In this document: one piece after another, positions 10,041 through 22,394 of the stretch | Layout: every line of letters begins with the position of its first letter | Numbering within the stretch: position 1 is the stretch's first letter | Source of the DNA: Acestrorhynchus altus | Taxonomy: Eukaryota; Chordata; Actinopteri; Characiformes; Acestrorhynchidae | DNA: 64,000 nt | Reading direction: 5' to 3' | NCBI GenBank assembly: GCA_034509495.1 | Contig: CM067512.1 | Span: 2,423,390 to 2,487,389 of the forward strand | The notes under the pieces: model-generated | What the model was told of the DNA's origin: nothing | What the model saw: the letters and a program-made list of their open reading frames with translations, nothing else | Databases searched by the model: none | Translations under genes and position numbers: made by a program

Positions 10041-10639
10041 CCCAAAAATCCACTTTGGTCTGCAGGACTTTAATCTTTTCCTCTGAATCTGTAAAGAGGA
10101 AGAAAAGGAACATCATTATGTGACGAATTCTCGCATCAAGGTGAAACATTTGCACTGATTATCATTTCACGCTAACGGGATAAAAACGGAAAAGAAAAGC
10201 TCTCTGGAAATGAAAGCTGCTCTGTGTTCATGAGCGAATCAGATGGATCATTTAGGCTGATTCCCCGCATCACAAATGTGAATCTCTGTGTTTGCATCCC
10301 TCTTTATAATTTGTCCAGACGAACCCTCACAAAGAAAAGGACGAGCCGCTTCCACAAGGTGCACTAAAAGGGTCCACGCGTACAGCGGCGCATGAACGTT
10401 CGTGAACCCATTAGAATGGGTCTAGGTTTCTGCCTAAATTTGAGCAAAATCCATCAGATCTTCACACTCGTCCTAAAGGTAGATAAGGAGAACCAAATCA
10501 AACAAACGAGACAAAAATATTCCACTGTCTCTTTAATTAATGGAGGAAAATGATCCGACATTACTCGACTGTCTGAACCTTAATGATCAGCAGATCGCTT
10601 TAAGGTGGAATTAGAGTCAGGTGTTCTCAATCGATGGGA
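10041..10639. other. No recognised feature
   Basis: High-complexity DNA without repeats or a convincing frame. Confidence 0.35.
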
Positions 10640-11025
10640 GACAACCAGGATCTATCAAAGCCTGACCTTCACAACAGACGTTTGTAGAAGTGTATCACAG
10701 CAAGAGCCGTTGATGCTCATCAGGATGTAAAAGGTTACAAAACCATCTCTAAACACTTTGGACTCCGATGCACAGTCAGGCAGGAAATTCGGGACCATTA
10801 TTACCCTCCCCAGCAGTGCTCCACCAACAAAGACCACCCCAAGAGCAAGGTGAGGAATAGTCCACCGGTTCACAAAGGAACCCAAGGGAACTTCTAAGCA
10901 AATAAATCTAGAAGTTAGCCAAACCAAATGTCCATCAGGGGAACGCTGAACACCAGTGTTACAAGGAGAAGCTGCTGCTCTTGTGAAGCAATTAAACCAA
11001 TACATCCGGTCTGAATGTAGACTGG
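10640..11025 (+). pseudogene. Tc1-like element, 5' half (transposase N-terminus)
   Basis: Plus-strand codons give KGYKTISKHFGLRCTVRQ (about 10718-10771), the second helix-turn-helix of the Tc1 paired-like DNA-binding domain that recognises the element's TIR. The segment before it, with the TTCACAACAGACGTTTGT leader, is the usual 5' untranslated part, though a stretch containing the normal start is deleted. After it comes a proline- and lysine-rich linker. Downstream the match stops near 11020, where a family A fragment takes over, so no catalytic domain remains. The 3' half of apparently the same family lies at 62.47-63.13 kb. The copy is dead, with a deletion and frameshifts. Assignment is from remembered family motifs. 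Confidence 0.75.
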
Positions 11026-11027
11026 TT

Positions 11028-11133
11028 AGAGAGGTCAGGGTATTGGACGCTGACCACCCCACCTCATCCCCAACTCCCCAAATCATCCCAAAAGTACTGG
11101 TTGGAGCTTCATCATTCCAGAGAACACAGTCCA
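11028..11133 (+). mobile_element. Family A MITE, middle fragment
   Basis: Contains GACCACCCCACCTCATCC, CCCAAAAGTACTGGTTGG and TTCCAGAGAACACAG, the central block of family A. It is joined without spacer to the Tc1 5' half. Confidence 0.75.
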
Positions 11134-11194
11134 CAAACTTTTATCAGTAGTTTGTGAAATGTTTACAGTTTACAGGTCATTCAGGTTAAACCTG

Positions 11195-11255
11195 ACCTAC
11201 ATAGTGCACTATATAGGGAGCAAGGGGTTGTCTGAGATTCAGCCAACGTCTCTGT
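11195..11255. repeat. Short dispersed repeat, ATAGTGCACTATATAG core
   Basis: The palindromic core ATAGTGCACTAT followed by AGGGAGCAAGGG resembles a motif I recall from many teleost intergenic repeats. Extent unclear. Confidence 0.4.
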
Positions 11256-11280
11256 ATGTAGTTGGTCTGCTAATCAGTGG

Positions 11281-11515
11281 GGCAGATGCAGGATTACAGC
11301 GTCTATGATGTGGACTGGCATGCTGCACCTTTTTTCTCTCAAGCCGTCTTATTGGCATTCACCGCCATTGTTCTCCCATTTCTCCGTCTCTCCGTCTCCA
11401 TGGCGATGCGAGGCGGCGTAATCAGAGGCGGGCGGCTAAAGATGTGCCTCTATCACAGATAGCACCGCCAATTTCTGATAAAGAGGAAGCCAAGATAAAA
11501 CGGCCCACGCACGTG
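11281..11515. promoter_or_regulatory. Candidate conserved non-coding element
   Basis: High-complexity sequence ending at a GT array, with GGCGTAATCAGAGG, CTTATTGGCATTCACC and TGATAAAGAGG (GATA-like). There is no coding frame of note. Candidate status is inference from composition only. Confidence 0.2.
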
Positions 11516-11517
11516 TG

Positions 11518-11518
<1 letters not shown>

Positions 11519-11588
<70 letters not shown>
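11519..11588. repeat. (GT)n microsatellite
   Basis: Pure GT, about 35 units. Confidence 0.97.
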
Positions 11589-11589
<1 letters not shown>

Positions 11590-11593
<4 letters not shown>

Positions 11594-12015
11594 AAGGGAT
11601 CGCATCTTTATCATGGGGTAGAGATAATGGGTGCACCATTGGCAGAGGGAATCAGCCTTATCCAGCTTAGCCTGTTTTTAAAAGGAAAGCATGCACAAGC
11701 TTTTGCTCCATCCATGAATGCTGATTTGGGACGAGTTGCAAAAGAAGAAAAGAACGAAAGGAATAAAAAACAACAAAAAACAAACAAGAAAGAAATCTGC
11801 TCTTAGCCCATTTATGCAAAAACAGGAGTGTGTGAGTACAGCCCACAGCAAAGCTGCTCTCTGCCAAATGCAAGGATACAAAAACAAGACTGCTTCTGAG
11901 AAAACAACATGGAGAAGAACGCACGGCCCTCACTCCATCCTCAGGCCGTTTGTCTGTTTTTTTTGGTCTTTATTTTATCCAGCACACCTGACCAGGTAAC
12001 CTGCAGCCCTTCTGG
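11590..12015. other. No recognised feature
   Basis: A-rich plus-strand stretch at about 11735-11800 (AAAAGAACG, AACAAAAAACAAAC) with no transposon signature. Confidence 0.35.
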
Positions 12016-12019
12016 CTAA

Positions 12020-12550
12020 TGTTCACCGCTTATCCAGTGTGCACGGGGCATTTCTATGTTCAAGCAGGAACATGATCTGCGAGGCATCTGAGAAGAACCC
12101 CAAGCTCCTCTGATACAGCTTTACATTGGCTTTCCACCTTCCGGCTACTGGACCTGGACTAGTTTCCCACCCTGCCCTGGACTAGCTGCTCACCCACCAT
12201 CACCAACTGTGTACAAATGTACTGTTACTATCATCTCCACCAGTGAACCAACATTACTTCAGTACCCGAGTATTAGAACAGAGGTGTGGGGGTCCGGTGT
12301 CCCCTAACTGTGTATGATTAGTATGAACAGAGGAGGATGGGGGGGGTCGTCCCCCTCGTGAGCCTGGTTCCTCCAGCTCTGAGGGAGTTTTTCATGCCGC
12401 TGTCGTCCTTTGGGGATCTGTCTCTTATCCTTCGTTCCTGTGCTGTTAACCTTTTAATTTCTTGATGTCTGCGAAGCTGCTCTGTGACAACGTCAGTTGT
12501 GAAGAACTCTATACAAATAAATGTAGCTTTGATTTGATTTGTGTAGCATT
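12020..12550 (+). mobile_element. LINE/retroposon 3' tail (L2/CR1-like)
   Basis: The segment ends with AAGCTGCTCTGTGACAACG, TATACAAATAAA and a short (TTTGA)n-like tail, a 3' end I recognise from dispersed teleost retroposons. GAGGGAGTTTTTCATGCCGC and a C/G-rich GGGGGGGTCGTCCCCC hairpin lie upstream. Only the 3' untranslated part is present and no reverse transcriptase frame is visible. The clade is uncertain. Confidence 0.6.
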
Positions 12551-13095
12551 TTACCTTAAACCAGCAACATCAGAATCACACTGTAACTGGGAGAACAGTG
12601 TCTCTATCATTGCTACCCAGAATAATGTAGCTCACTGCACTATGTAACTTTGGTGAAGCAGGCAGGACGGTGTTCTCCAGAGCTGCGTAATGCTGCCACG
12701 TTAGTGTTATTTGTTCTTCACACTGACGCACTGAAAGTGACGGGATGTCAGTAAGCAAATGGATCATGAAGTGGCTTGAAGTGAGTGACACCTAGATTGT
12801 GACCTTGAACACCAGACGCTGAACTTATATCAAGGAGAAAGAAGGGAGAGTCCATTTCTGAAGCAGAACTGGAAGTAAGTCATTGCTAGTGGACACCTCA
12901 GTGGCCACCCACAGGTGCTTAATGATGGTGACCAGCAGTGTCTGGCTAGAGTTGTCTGTGTGAATAGACGTGTGATTGTGGCTGAAATCAAATCCAACGG
13001 ATCAAGAATGAAAACAAAAATGCTTGGAATTTCACTTTTTGTGTAATGAATATAAAATTTGACAGTTTTATTTGGAACAAAAGTTGAAAGTGTGA
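12551..13095. other. No recognised feature
   Basis: Short frames only and no repeat structure. Confidence 0.35.
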
Positions 13096-13099
13096 TCAA

Positions 13100-13160
13100 T
13101 AACCATATATATATATATAGAAAAAAAAACCCATTTATATATATAAAATGTATTTTGGAA
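13100..13160. repeat. (TA)n-rich short tract
   Basis: ATATATATATATAG, an A9 run and TATATATATA within 60 bp. Confidence 0.7.
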
Positions 13161-14325
13161 TGAAATGCCTAAAATGGAATTTGAAATTGTAGAAATATGT
13201 AAAAAATATTGTCCATATCTTCTTTTTTTCAGTGGGAGGGCAGCAGTGAGTAATGCTCATGTAACTTCATATCACCTTATGCAAGTCTTGACAGTTCAGA
13301 AAAAAATACCTGCTGACCATACGCACAGTTTCAGAGTGGAGCACTCAGTGGTCATATAGTAGTGTTTGGTGATCCCTTCCCTCCAACTGTGAAATGTATT
13401 CACCAGCTTCACCAGGCTGTTTCTTAAGTTCTCCGTAACTTCTCTAAAACAAAGATAACAGAGAATTTTCAACTGAAGATAGGAACAGCTTGAGCACAAA
13501 TAAACAAACATTACTCACCGCTGCCTTCGAAAGTAGTGAGACTCAAACTGGTACTCAGGAACCCCCAGATGCTCCACATTTCTGCTACCTGTGGGCTGGA
13601 GCACAGATCTGGACCACCTACAGGGGGCATAAAATCACTTCTTTTTGGTGTCAGTAGGGGGTAGGCAGAGGTTGAAACTTCATGTCCAGAAAGTTAAACC
13701 AGCTTTGTGACTTTCTGAACCAGAACCTTCCTCCTCTGAGAGCAGGGGCATTTGTCCCTGACCCCACAGCCTTGTTTGTTGTTCACGTTCCGTTCAGAAG
13801 GTATAAGTTACACATGAACCCAACATCATTCCAGCAAACCCTGACCTTTGGGTTCTTCAGAAACCACTCTGGTTGTTCCTCTACTTGTTTGTGGATCAGA
13901 TCATCACCCCAGTTTGTACCTCTTGCCTCAACGTGCCTGGCAAGCGCCCGGCTGCCACTTTCTTTCCAGACTGCTTTTGTGGAATTATGATAACTTTTCT
14001 TGTGAGACGTCGATCGCTTCAGTCATTGATTGATTTCTCAAAGGTGATAGGTGCTACACACATCTCCATAGCGACAAAGCCACGCTCGGCGGTTCAGAGT
14101 GACTGACATTCTCTCCAGCTTTGATTTTTCTCCTTTTAACACGTTTCTCCATCTTGCATCACCGAGATCCAAGCGCTGATAAATGAATAATTATGTTGGA
14201 ATTGTCAAAAATGTCACCCGCTGCGTACGTGAGCGCATACGTACGCGTGACACACACACGGAAGGGCATGTGTGTGTGAGAGAGAGACTGTTATGTCTTG
14301 CTCTCTGTGAGTGTCTGATGGCTAT
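13161..14325. other. No recognised feature
   Basis: Several 60-100 residue frames overlap in different phases (13682-14106) without a domain or consistent phase. No repeat was identified. Confidence 0.35.
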
Positions 14326-14327
14326 GA

Positions 14328-14370
14328 TGGTTGGGGGGGGGTGGGTTGGCGTGGTGGTGGAGGGGGTTCT
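14328..14370 (+). repeat. G-rich tract, possible G-quadruplex
   Basis: A run of nine G, then GGG and GGGGG separated by short TTGGCGTGG-type loops on the plus strand. Quadruplex potential is inferred. Confidence 0.55.
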
Positions 14371-14659
14371 GTTTTGCCTCTTATCAAAGTACCTGACAGA
14401 CCAGGATCAATAGTAAAGCCTGAAGCAGGAGAATTCTGTCAGGTCATCTAACTCACAAAGGAAGCTGCTACCTGCTGCTAGACCCATCTACAAGGACTGT
14501 TCTCCAGCAAGCAGTCGGCACGAGGATTCAAGAGGTAAGTCTACCAACGGCATGGATGACATTTTCATCACCCCTGGTGTGCAGGTATACAGGACGGTTT
14601 GACACGGTTTTCTCATTGATAAAGCACGACTGTTTATGAAACTGGTATTTATTTCAGTT

Positions 14660-14875
14660 GTAAATGAGTGAATTGTAGTTGTTCTCTGAGCTGAATTACT
14701 CTCTGGTCACTCATCACACTTTGGCAACATGGTTATGACCATGGTTATGACCACGGTGAGATAGAGGACGTCTGGTGGTTTGTTATAATATGTGTATCGT
14801 GTCTGTAGGTCACTCTCGTCCTGACGTATGAAGCCTAGAAAACAGAGTTATATTGGAAACTCCAAACCGATGAAC
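14660..14875 (+). mobile_element. Family R element, 3' part
   Basis: Shares GCTGAATTACTCTCTG, GTTATAATATGTGTATC, TGTCTGTAGGT and TATGAAGCCTAGAAA with the right arms at 36.1, 44.3 and 48.4 kb. The minisatellite and left arm are missing. An extra duplication of GACCATGGTTATGACCA lies inside. Confidence 0.7.
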
Positions 14876-17826
14876 ACTTAACAGGCAAAGACTGAAATCA
14901 GGAAACACAGCAAACTAACATTAGAAACCTTATTTTGGTGAAAGGTGGTCAGTTTACCTGGTGGCCTCCAAAATGATGTCATTTATGTTTTAGCTCAGCA
15001 AAAATGAGCTCCTGAATCAGTGAACTGATTGGTTTCTCCACAGGTTTCTGCATCACACTGCTTCTGAATTCTGCCCTCAAAACCACATAGATTCAGACCA
15101 CCTTTATGTTTTGTGGTAATTCCAAGTAATTCCATATTTTCCATGCCTTGGGTTTCTGGACATTTAGCTGGAAACCTATTTGTCAACTGTATCAGAGCTG
15201 ATAGATGACTGAAGCTGGAAATGACCAACCTCATACATGCTGGAATTACATAAAGGTATTTATTTGATTTTTAATTTTATTATTAATTGGTTGTTTTAAA
15301 TGGCAGGTTCCAGACTCATCTGCATTTTCAACCTTCTTTCTGAAGGCCTCAGAGAGATCTTTGCAAGATCTCAGTAATCAAGTGCAAACCAAACTAGTGT
15401 CTGGGGCTTCAATAATGATGGTCTATTCATTTGCATTCTCAGGTTGTATACTGTGACTAATGAAAGAACCTTTTCCAAATGGTTCTTGGCATCCTAAAAG
15501 CACGCAAACTACTAGTGCTAATATATGTCCTCATAATAACTATCAATAAATCAACATGCCGTGCTTCTTTACCTTCAGCTGAATTTAATGATGATGCACT
15601 TCAAGTAAGGGCCCTGAAAAGGGTGCTATTCGGTGCTACATAGAACCACTTGTCTTGTAGATGGGCTCATAAAAAATTGTTTATATGACATTTTCCTTAT
15701 AAATGAGCCATCATTTATCCACACAAAGAGCCATCAATGCATTCACAGTAATAATATTACAGAGGGACATTAATGCTTCTAATCAACACTGGGCGGGACG
15801 CGTCCCCCATCTCACCCCCAGGATCCTCCACTGCTGTTTAATTCTCAGCGTGATGAAAATGTCTAATCTGAACACTTTAGAGATTGTAATGAATGGTCTA
15901 TCATCACATCCCTCTTGAACTTCTGACCTGATTTGTGATGAGCTCCATGATCACGACCCCTGCATGAGCTCTTAACCTGTTCCAGGAAATTGTAATGCTG
16001 CCTTACACTGATAGTGAACCTACCACTCATATCTACAACACTGCATGACAGCGGGGGGACACTCAGGACCTTCTTGGCCTTGGGTGACCTAATGATTTCT
16101 GGAAATTAAAAATGCAGCACAGGCCTGTATTGACTTTTACTTAATAAAAGTCTTTTATTAGAAAAACAGTTTGTCTTAGTTCTTGTCAGGACTTCACTGG
16201 TGGAACTGAAGACCGTCGGATTGACCACCAGCACAACCACATTCTAATGAGTGAGGTCATTCTAGTTGTTCCTGAAGTTCTAGCTTTGTGAACAGTAGTG
16301 TGAGCAGAATAAATATGACTGATCCTTCTAGAGGGTCTAGATATGCTGAAACACAACTGTATGTATAAAAATAATTACATAGAAGTAATTAAAATCTTGT
16401 GAAATTCCTACTTTTTTCTGCAGCACATCCATATAAAGCCATGAGGAGTTGAAACACTTTTCTAAAGCTCTGCCTGCTGGTTATTTTAATCGATTATTGT
16501 CTAAACCAGCTGTGTTTGTTCGGCCTCAGTGGTCGAATTTTGAGCAGTGATTGTGTTCTGAAAGTGGAAAACAGGTACTGAGTAGAGTAAGTACCCTGCA
16601 GTGGAAAAGTGCCGTTAGGGAGGTGTCCCTCAGCAATGCTCTTTAGAGGGATGGGCCCACATTTTTGGGGACGTTTCTTAGGGACATTGGCTGCTGTAGT
16701 TGGAGCTATACAAAGTTCAGAGCCCAACTCATTTGAATGTGAGTCTAACCCTGTTTTCCTGCTGTAATTTACCAGACTGTCCTGCAGGAGCCTCACACTG
16801 AGTTTTAATGATGGCTTGTTCTCACTGCAAGCCCTCGGGTCGACTTTCTCCATCTTTAATTACATTATTATTTACTGTCAAGATTCTTCAGGAAGCTCTC
16901 CTACCAGCCCGTCTTCTCCAGCCATGATTATCAGCAGGACTTACTTTTGGGTCTGTAAATAAAATGTGTCACTGTGAGAAATAATCAGGGAATAGCTAAG
17001 AGGACCCAGGTAGAACCAGAGAAGAGGGAAACTGGAACGGTTTTCTTTTCCCTAATTAAAGGCTCATTGTGCTTTCACAGCTACCTTGTTTGGTCCAGGC
17101 TTTCTGACCTTTCAGGTCCACACCAAAAAAGCAGGTGTGAAAGTTCTGGACCAATGGACCAAAATTTGGACCTAAGGAGTTGTTCTTGGTCCGGATCGGC
17201 CGAATCATGAAAGTTGATCCATGTTTGATCCATGTTTGCTGTTTGGAAACATTTGCAGGTAGGCTATACATGCTACCATCTTCTCACATTAGTTTACTGA
17301 TGCTGTGCAGCGCCCCCTGCTGATGACTTATTTGCTAACATATCCTCGGTTCCACTAAAACTGGGGAAACATGGGCTGATTCGCTAAAATACAGCAACGT
17401 TCTGATGAGCTTGAACGAAACCAGTTCTTCTGGTGGAAAAGGCCTGATAGAGAGGTTATGATTTTGAGTCGTGGTTCCTCTCAATGGTTCAGTGGTGCTC
17501 CCTTGTTGATGCCTATTGCACCCACATCTCTGGTTTCGAGCTGTTTTGGAACAGTGTCTACAGCAGGAAATACCGAACAAACGTTTTTCTGGCAAGAGCA
17601 AAGTGAGGAAGGAGAGCATGGCGTTTGTGTCTGAGTAGCGTCTCGAGTTTATCACCAGCACTGTGTCGAGAGGGAAAAGATGTGCTTATGCTCGGCTGGT
17701 GATAACGGCTTTGCGGAGTTCCACCGCTCCATCGACTTCGTAAACATCCATCGCTGACTGACTGGGTCTGCTGAAAGCCAACACCCTGCAAAAGCTAATC
17801 AGGAGAGTCACCCACTGGGAGCCTAC
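14876..17826. other. Long stretch without a recognised gene
   Basis: About 2.9 kb. Short GGTTCT/AGAACC motifs occur near 15470 and 15640. The 119-residue minus-strand frame at 16494-16853 has no domain I recognise. From about 17090 to 17250 there are clustered GGTCC and GATCCATGTTT repeats (TTGATCCATGTTTGATCC), suggesting a dispersed element that I cannot name. Confidence 0.4.
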
Positions 17827-17849
17827 CGCAACACACACACATACACACA

Positions 17850-17897
<48 letters not shown>
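17827..17897. repeat. (CA)n microsatellite
   Basis: CA array with CATACA and CAGACA interruptions at the left edge. Confidence 0.96.
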
Positions 17898-17900
<3 letters not shown>

Positions 17901-17934
17901 CATCTCTCTGCCAGAAAATTTCACAAGGTTGCTG

Positions 17935-18110
17935 CGTTTAGCTTCATGGACGGCTAATTCTGTTTGTTTGGAATGGCGGGCGCTGTGCGTTGACCGGGAT
18001 GCTTAATTAGCGCTATTATGAAAGACTGTTTACAAATGAGCTAAGTGATCCCTCTGACAGCAGCATGCTAAGCCGGAGCCTCTCCACCCCGACACCGTGC
18101 CAGAAAGCCA
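17935..18110. promoter_or_regulatory. Candidate conserved non-coding element
   Basis: High-complexity DNA between a CA array and the satellite, containing the homeodomain-type core GCTTAATTAGCGC and AGCTAAGTGATCCC. Candidate only. Confidence 0.2.
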
Positions 18111-18212
18111 AGCCTCAGACAGATGAGCTCGAGCAGGGGTTAGAACTAGTGCCTAATCCATTGGCAGCTGGCAGGTTTTTCATACTTTCTAATAAAGGAC
18201 CCAGGAACGACA

Positions 18213-19408
18213 AGGAGATATTAGTCCATAAGCACCTCAATAAACACTGCTATACACTAGAATAGGAGATATTAGTCCATAAACACCCCAATAAACATTC
18301 CTATACACTAGAATAGGAGATATTGGTCCAAAAACACCCCAATAAACACTCCTATACACTAGAATAGGAGATATTAGTCCCTAAACACCTCAATAAAACA
18401 CTCCTATACACCAGAATAGGACATATTAGTCCATAAAACTCAATAAACACTCCTATACACTAGAATGGGAGATATTAGTCCATAAACACCTCAATAAACA
18501 CTCCTATACACCAGAAAAGGACATATTAGTCCATAAACACCTCAATAAACACTCCTATACACTAGAATAGGAGATATTAGTCCAAAAGCACCTCAATAAA
18601 CACTGCTATACACTAGAATAGGAGATATTGGTCCAAAAACATCCCAATAAACACTCCTATACACTAGAATAGGAGATATTAGTCCATAAACACCTCAATA
18701 AACACTCCTATACACCAGAATATGATATATTGGTCCATAAACACATAATAAACACTCCTATACACTAGAATAGGAATATTGGTCCTAAACACCTCAATAA
18801 ACACTCCTATATACACTAGAATAGGAGATATTAGTCCATAAGCACCTCAATAAACACTGCTATACACTAGAATAGGAGATATTGGATCCAAAAAATCCAT
18901 AAACACCTAATAAACCTCCTATACACGAGAGTAAGATATAATGATCCATAAACACCTCAATAAACACTCCCTATACACACTAGGAAATCCAAGAATATTA
19001 GTCATAAACATCTCAATAAACACTCCTATACACTAGAGTAGAGATATTAGTCCATAAAACACCCCAATAAACACTCTATACAGTAGATATATTAGATCCT
19101 CTTACCTCAATAAACACTCCCTATACACTAGAGTAAGAGATATTAGTCCATAAACACCTCAATAAACACTCCTATACACTAGAGTAAGATATATTAGTCC
19201 ATAAACACCCCAATAAACACTCCTATACACGAGAGTAAGATATATTAGTCCATAAACACCTCAATAAACACTCCTATACACTAGAATAGGAGATATTAGT
19301 CCATAAACACCTCAATAAACACTCCTATACACTAGAGTAAGAGATATTAGTCCATAAACACCCCAATAAACACTCTTATACACTAGAGTAAGAGATATTA
19401 GTCTATAA
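18213..19408 (+). repeat. 51 bp satellite, block 1 (about 23 units)
   Basis: Head-to-tail array of a unit built from GAGATATTAGTCCATAAAC, ACCTCAATAAACACTCC and TATACACTAGAATAG. Most units are 51 bp; a central zone (about 18890-19130) has many indels, while the ends are more regular. Each unit contains the inverted pair CTCCTAT and ATAGGAG around ACACTAGA, so single strands can fold into serial hairpins. No coding capacity. Confidence 0.96.
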
Positions 19409-19705
19409 ATATATATCAGCCCGATGAATTGACTCTGATTAGTGAAACCAATTATTAAAAAGAAATTGTCTTGTTATGAGCAATAAAATGATACATGACA
19501 GCGGTTGGTTTAAATTGCTATTGAATTATAAAATGTTTGGAAAGCTGAATCCAGCACATCACGGAATGTAAAACACTGTACTGTGCATGGTGACTAGCCT
19601 TCCTGAAGTGGAGTTGACACTGCTGATTTAGACAGTAATTGGAGAAGTTATTGGCTGGGCTGGATGGCACTCTGTATGCTGTCTTTCTGTACAGACATAT
19701 GAAGG

Positions 19706-19785
<80 letters not shown>

Positions 19786-20202
19786 CTGTCTGATATCATG
19801 AAACCCAAGCTGTTATGCTTCATGACTGCATGATCATTCAAATCCCATCACACCTGCCGGATGCATCTCGAGATGCATTTTCAATCCGCAAAAAACATTG
19901 CAATGCTTTCCAATTCTAGGACAAATCTAAAGCGTCTAAGTGAATCTGAGGGGAGATGCTAAAACCATTAAGCAAATTCTTGCCCATTCCACCATAGTCT
20001 GAGATCTCCAGAGGATGCATCGTCAAGCTCTTTAAACCCTTTAAATCTGACATGCTTCTTTTTATTTTATATCTGAACATTTTTATTACCCGCGTCGGTA
20101 CAATTTCCTCTGTATGATATCCTTAAATACTCACAGTCTATACAACCTCTATTAATAAGTTAAAGCACGTATATTAGTAGAAATAAAGCTACATATACAT
20201 AT
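19409..20202. other. Spacer between satellite blocks
   Basis: About 790 bp of unique DNA with one GT array. No duplicate of it is seen elsewhere in the window. Confidence 0.6.
19706..19783. repeat. (GT)n microsatellite
   Basis: Two GT blocks joined by GTATGTG. Confidence 0.96.
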
Positions 20203-21087
20203 ACCATAAACACCTCAATAAACACTCCTATACACTAGAATAGGAGATATTAGTCAATAAACATCTCAATAAACACTCCTATACACTAGAATAGGAGATA
20301 TTAGTCCATAAACACCTCAATAAACACTCCCTATACACTAGAATGGGAATATTAGTCAATAAACATCTCAATAAACACTCCTATACACTAGAATAGGAGA
20401 TATTAGTCCATAAACACCTCAATAAACACTCCTATACACTAGAATAGGAGATATTAGTCAATAAACATCTCAATAAACACTCTTATACACTAGAATAGGA
20501 GATATTAGTCCACAAACACTCAATAAGCTTACTCCCCTACTCGCTAGAATAGGAGATATTGAGTCCATAAACACCCAAATAAACACTCCTATACACTAGA
20601 ATAAGGAGATATTGGTCCATAAACATCATCATTAAACACTCCTATACACTAAAATAGGAGATGTTGAATCCTAAACACTCAATAAACATATATACACTAG
20701 AATAGGAATATTAGTCCACAAACACTCAATAACACTCTATACGCTAGAATAGGAGATATTAGTCCATAAACACCTCAATAAACACTCCTATACACTAGAA
20801 TAGGAGATGTTAGTCCATAAGAACCCTGAATAAACACTCATGTACACTAGAATAGGAGATATTAGTCCCATAAACACCCTCAATAAACACTCCTATTCGC
20901 TAGAATAGGAGATATTAGTCCATAAACACCTCCAATAAACACTCCTATACACTAGAATAGGAGATATTAGTCCATAAACACCTCAATAAACACTCTTATA
21001 CACTAGAATAGGAGATATTGGTCCATAAACACTCCAATAAACACTCTATCTAGAATAGGAATATTGGTCCACAAACACTCAATAAAT
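20203..21087 (+). repeat. 51 bp satellite, block 2 (about 17 units)
   Basis: Same unit and same orientation as block 1. Variants include ATATTAGTCAATAAACATC, a sub-family that alternates with the standard unit at 20.2-20.5 kb and hints at a dimeric higher-order repeat. Confidence 0.95.
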
Positions 21088-22105
21088 TTCACAAGTGAAT
21101 CCGAGATCTCTGAGAATCCTGCCAGAGAACTAACCCTAGCCACCCATTATGAAGGGTGGTGTTGTTATCCACTCTGCTAGCCCATCTGCCTCCCTCCATC
21201 CGTTCATAGCCAGGAAAATCAATAGATGGATAATCAGACAGATTTCCTGTCACTGACTAAATCCTTGAAAGAATGGCCCATTGGCTTCCATTATGTATAA
21301 GTTTGTTTTAGCTTTGCATGATACACCATACTTATATGACTGACTATATTTTATTCATCGCGGTTGCCAGAATGTGTATACCGAGGAGGCAGCAGTGTCT
21401 TTTCCATTTTCTGTGTCAGGAGAGGAGGGGTGACCCAGCCGGGCACGTTTACATGCGTTTTCAAAGTCTCCTCATAATATTAAGCTAAATAATTTAGCAG
21501 CGGCGTGACAGGTATCTACGAAAGGTGTCACCCTGCATCTCTGCCTCTTTTAGCTTTCTCTTTTTCCCTCCTTTACATCCCCTCCCCTGCTCCCCCCTTT
21601 CTTCCTTTCTTTTCCCATTCCCTCGCTCACTCCTCCGCTGTCACACCTCTGGCGTTCCTCCTGCTCGTGATTGCCATGCCCCCAAGCTAAAAGTCAGAGA
21701 TGCATCGTCGCTATTCATAGCCTCGGCGTCGTATTTTTGTGTACATATTGAGGGTTCTGTCTTGACAGCTAGCGAAAAATAGGCTTTATTTGGTCTCTGT
21801 CTCTCGTTATTCTCCCTCCTCTGCTTAGAGCATTTTGGGTACAATACCATCAGTGCCTTATTGTTTTCCTGTCTCCTTCTGAATCTCAAACAGCAGTTCC
21901 CCTTATGAAAGCGATAGCGGAAGCGTGTGCGGTCTTTTGGCTTCATCACTAGGCTTTTGATCACGTACAGCCTACTTGGTGTGTATATACAGTGCTTTGT
22001 GTGTGTGTGTGTTTAGAAACATCTACTTATTAACAAACAAAATAGCAATGGCGTCGTTCCAGACTGTCATGGAGTCACTCAGAATAAGAGTGGGTCATCC
22101 TCATT
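21088..22105. other. No recognised feature
   Basis: Includes a pyrimidine-rich patch at about 21540-21640 and a short GTGTGTGT near 22000. No coding evidence. Confidence 0.4.
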
Positions 22106-22107
22106 GA

Positions 22108-22175
22108 CGAGTCCCCACTTTTGTCTTGGTGGAGACGACCAGGTCTGGGTGGAGGCCCCTTGATCCAGATGCCAA
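22108..22175 (+). pseudogene. Tc1-like transposase fragment, first-Asp region
   Basis: Codons read GACGAGTCC then, after a frameshift, CLGGDDQVWV, resembling the DES...GGDD..VW stretch around the first catalytic aspartate of Tc1-like transposases. Very short, so the call is tentative. Confidence 0.45.
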
Positions 22176-22394
22176 AATCAGCATATCTGATGTTGTCACG
22201 TCACACATCCAGAAGCCCCTGATGTCGCAGTTATGCAGTTGCAATTTAATACGGCATCAGATCAAGTTTGGACAGTTTTGCACTGGAGTGCCTCTTTTTA
22301 GGTCGTCATGTGACCTACAGGTGACCCTCACCACAGTTGATGTCCAAAGTGCAGCTTCAACCTATCAGAAAGACACCAAACATGTTTGATCTTC

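Noticed and set aside
16494..16853. 119-residue minus-strand frame
   Set aside because: No recognisable domain or exon borders; length is within chance expectation for 64 kb.
18213..21087. CRISPR-like array
   Set aside because: Units are contiguous with no unique spacers, and the context is a vertebrate genome; it is a satellite.
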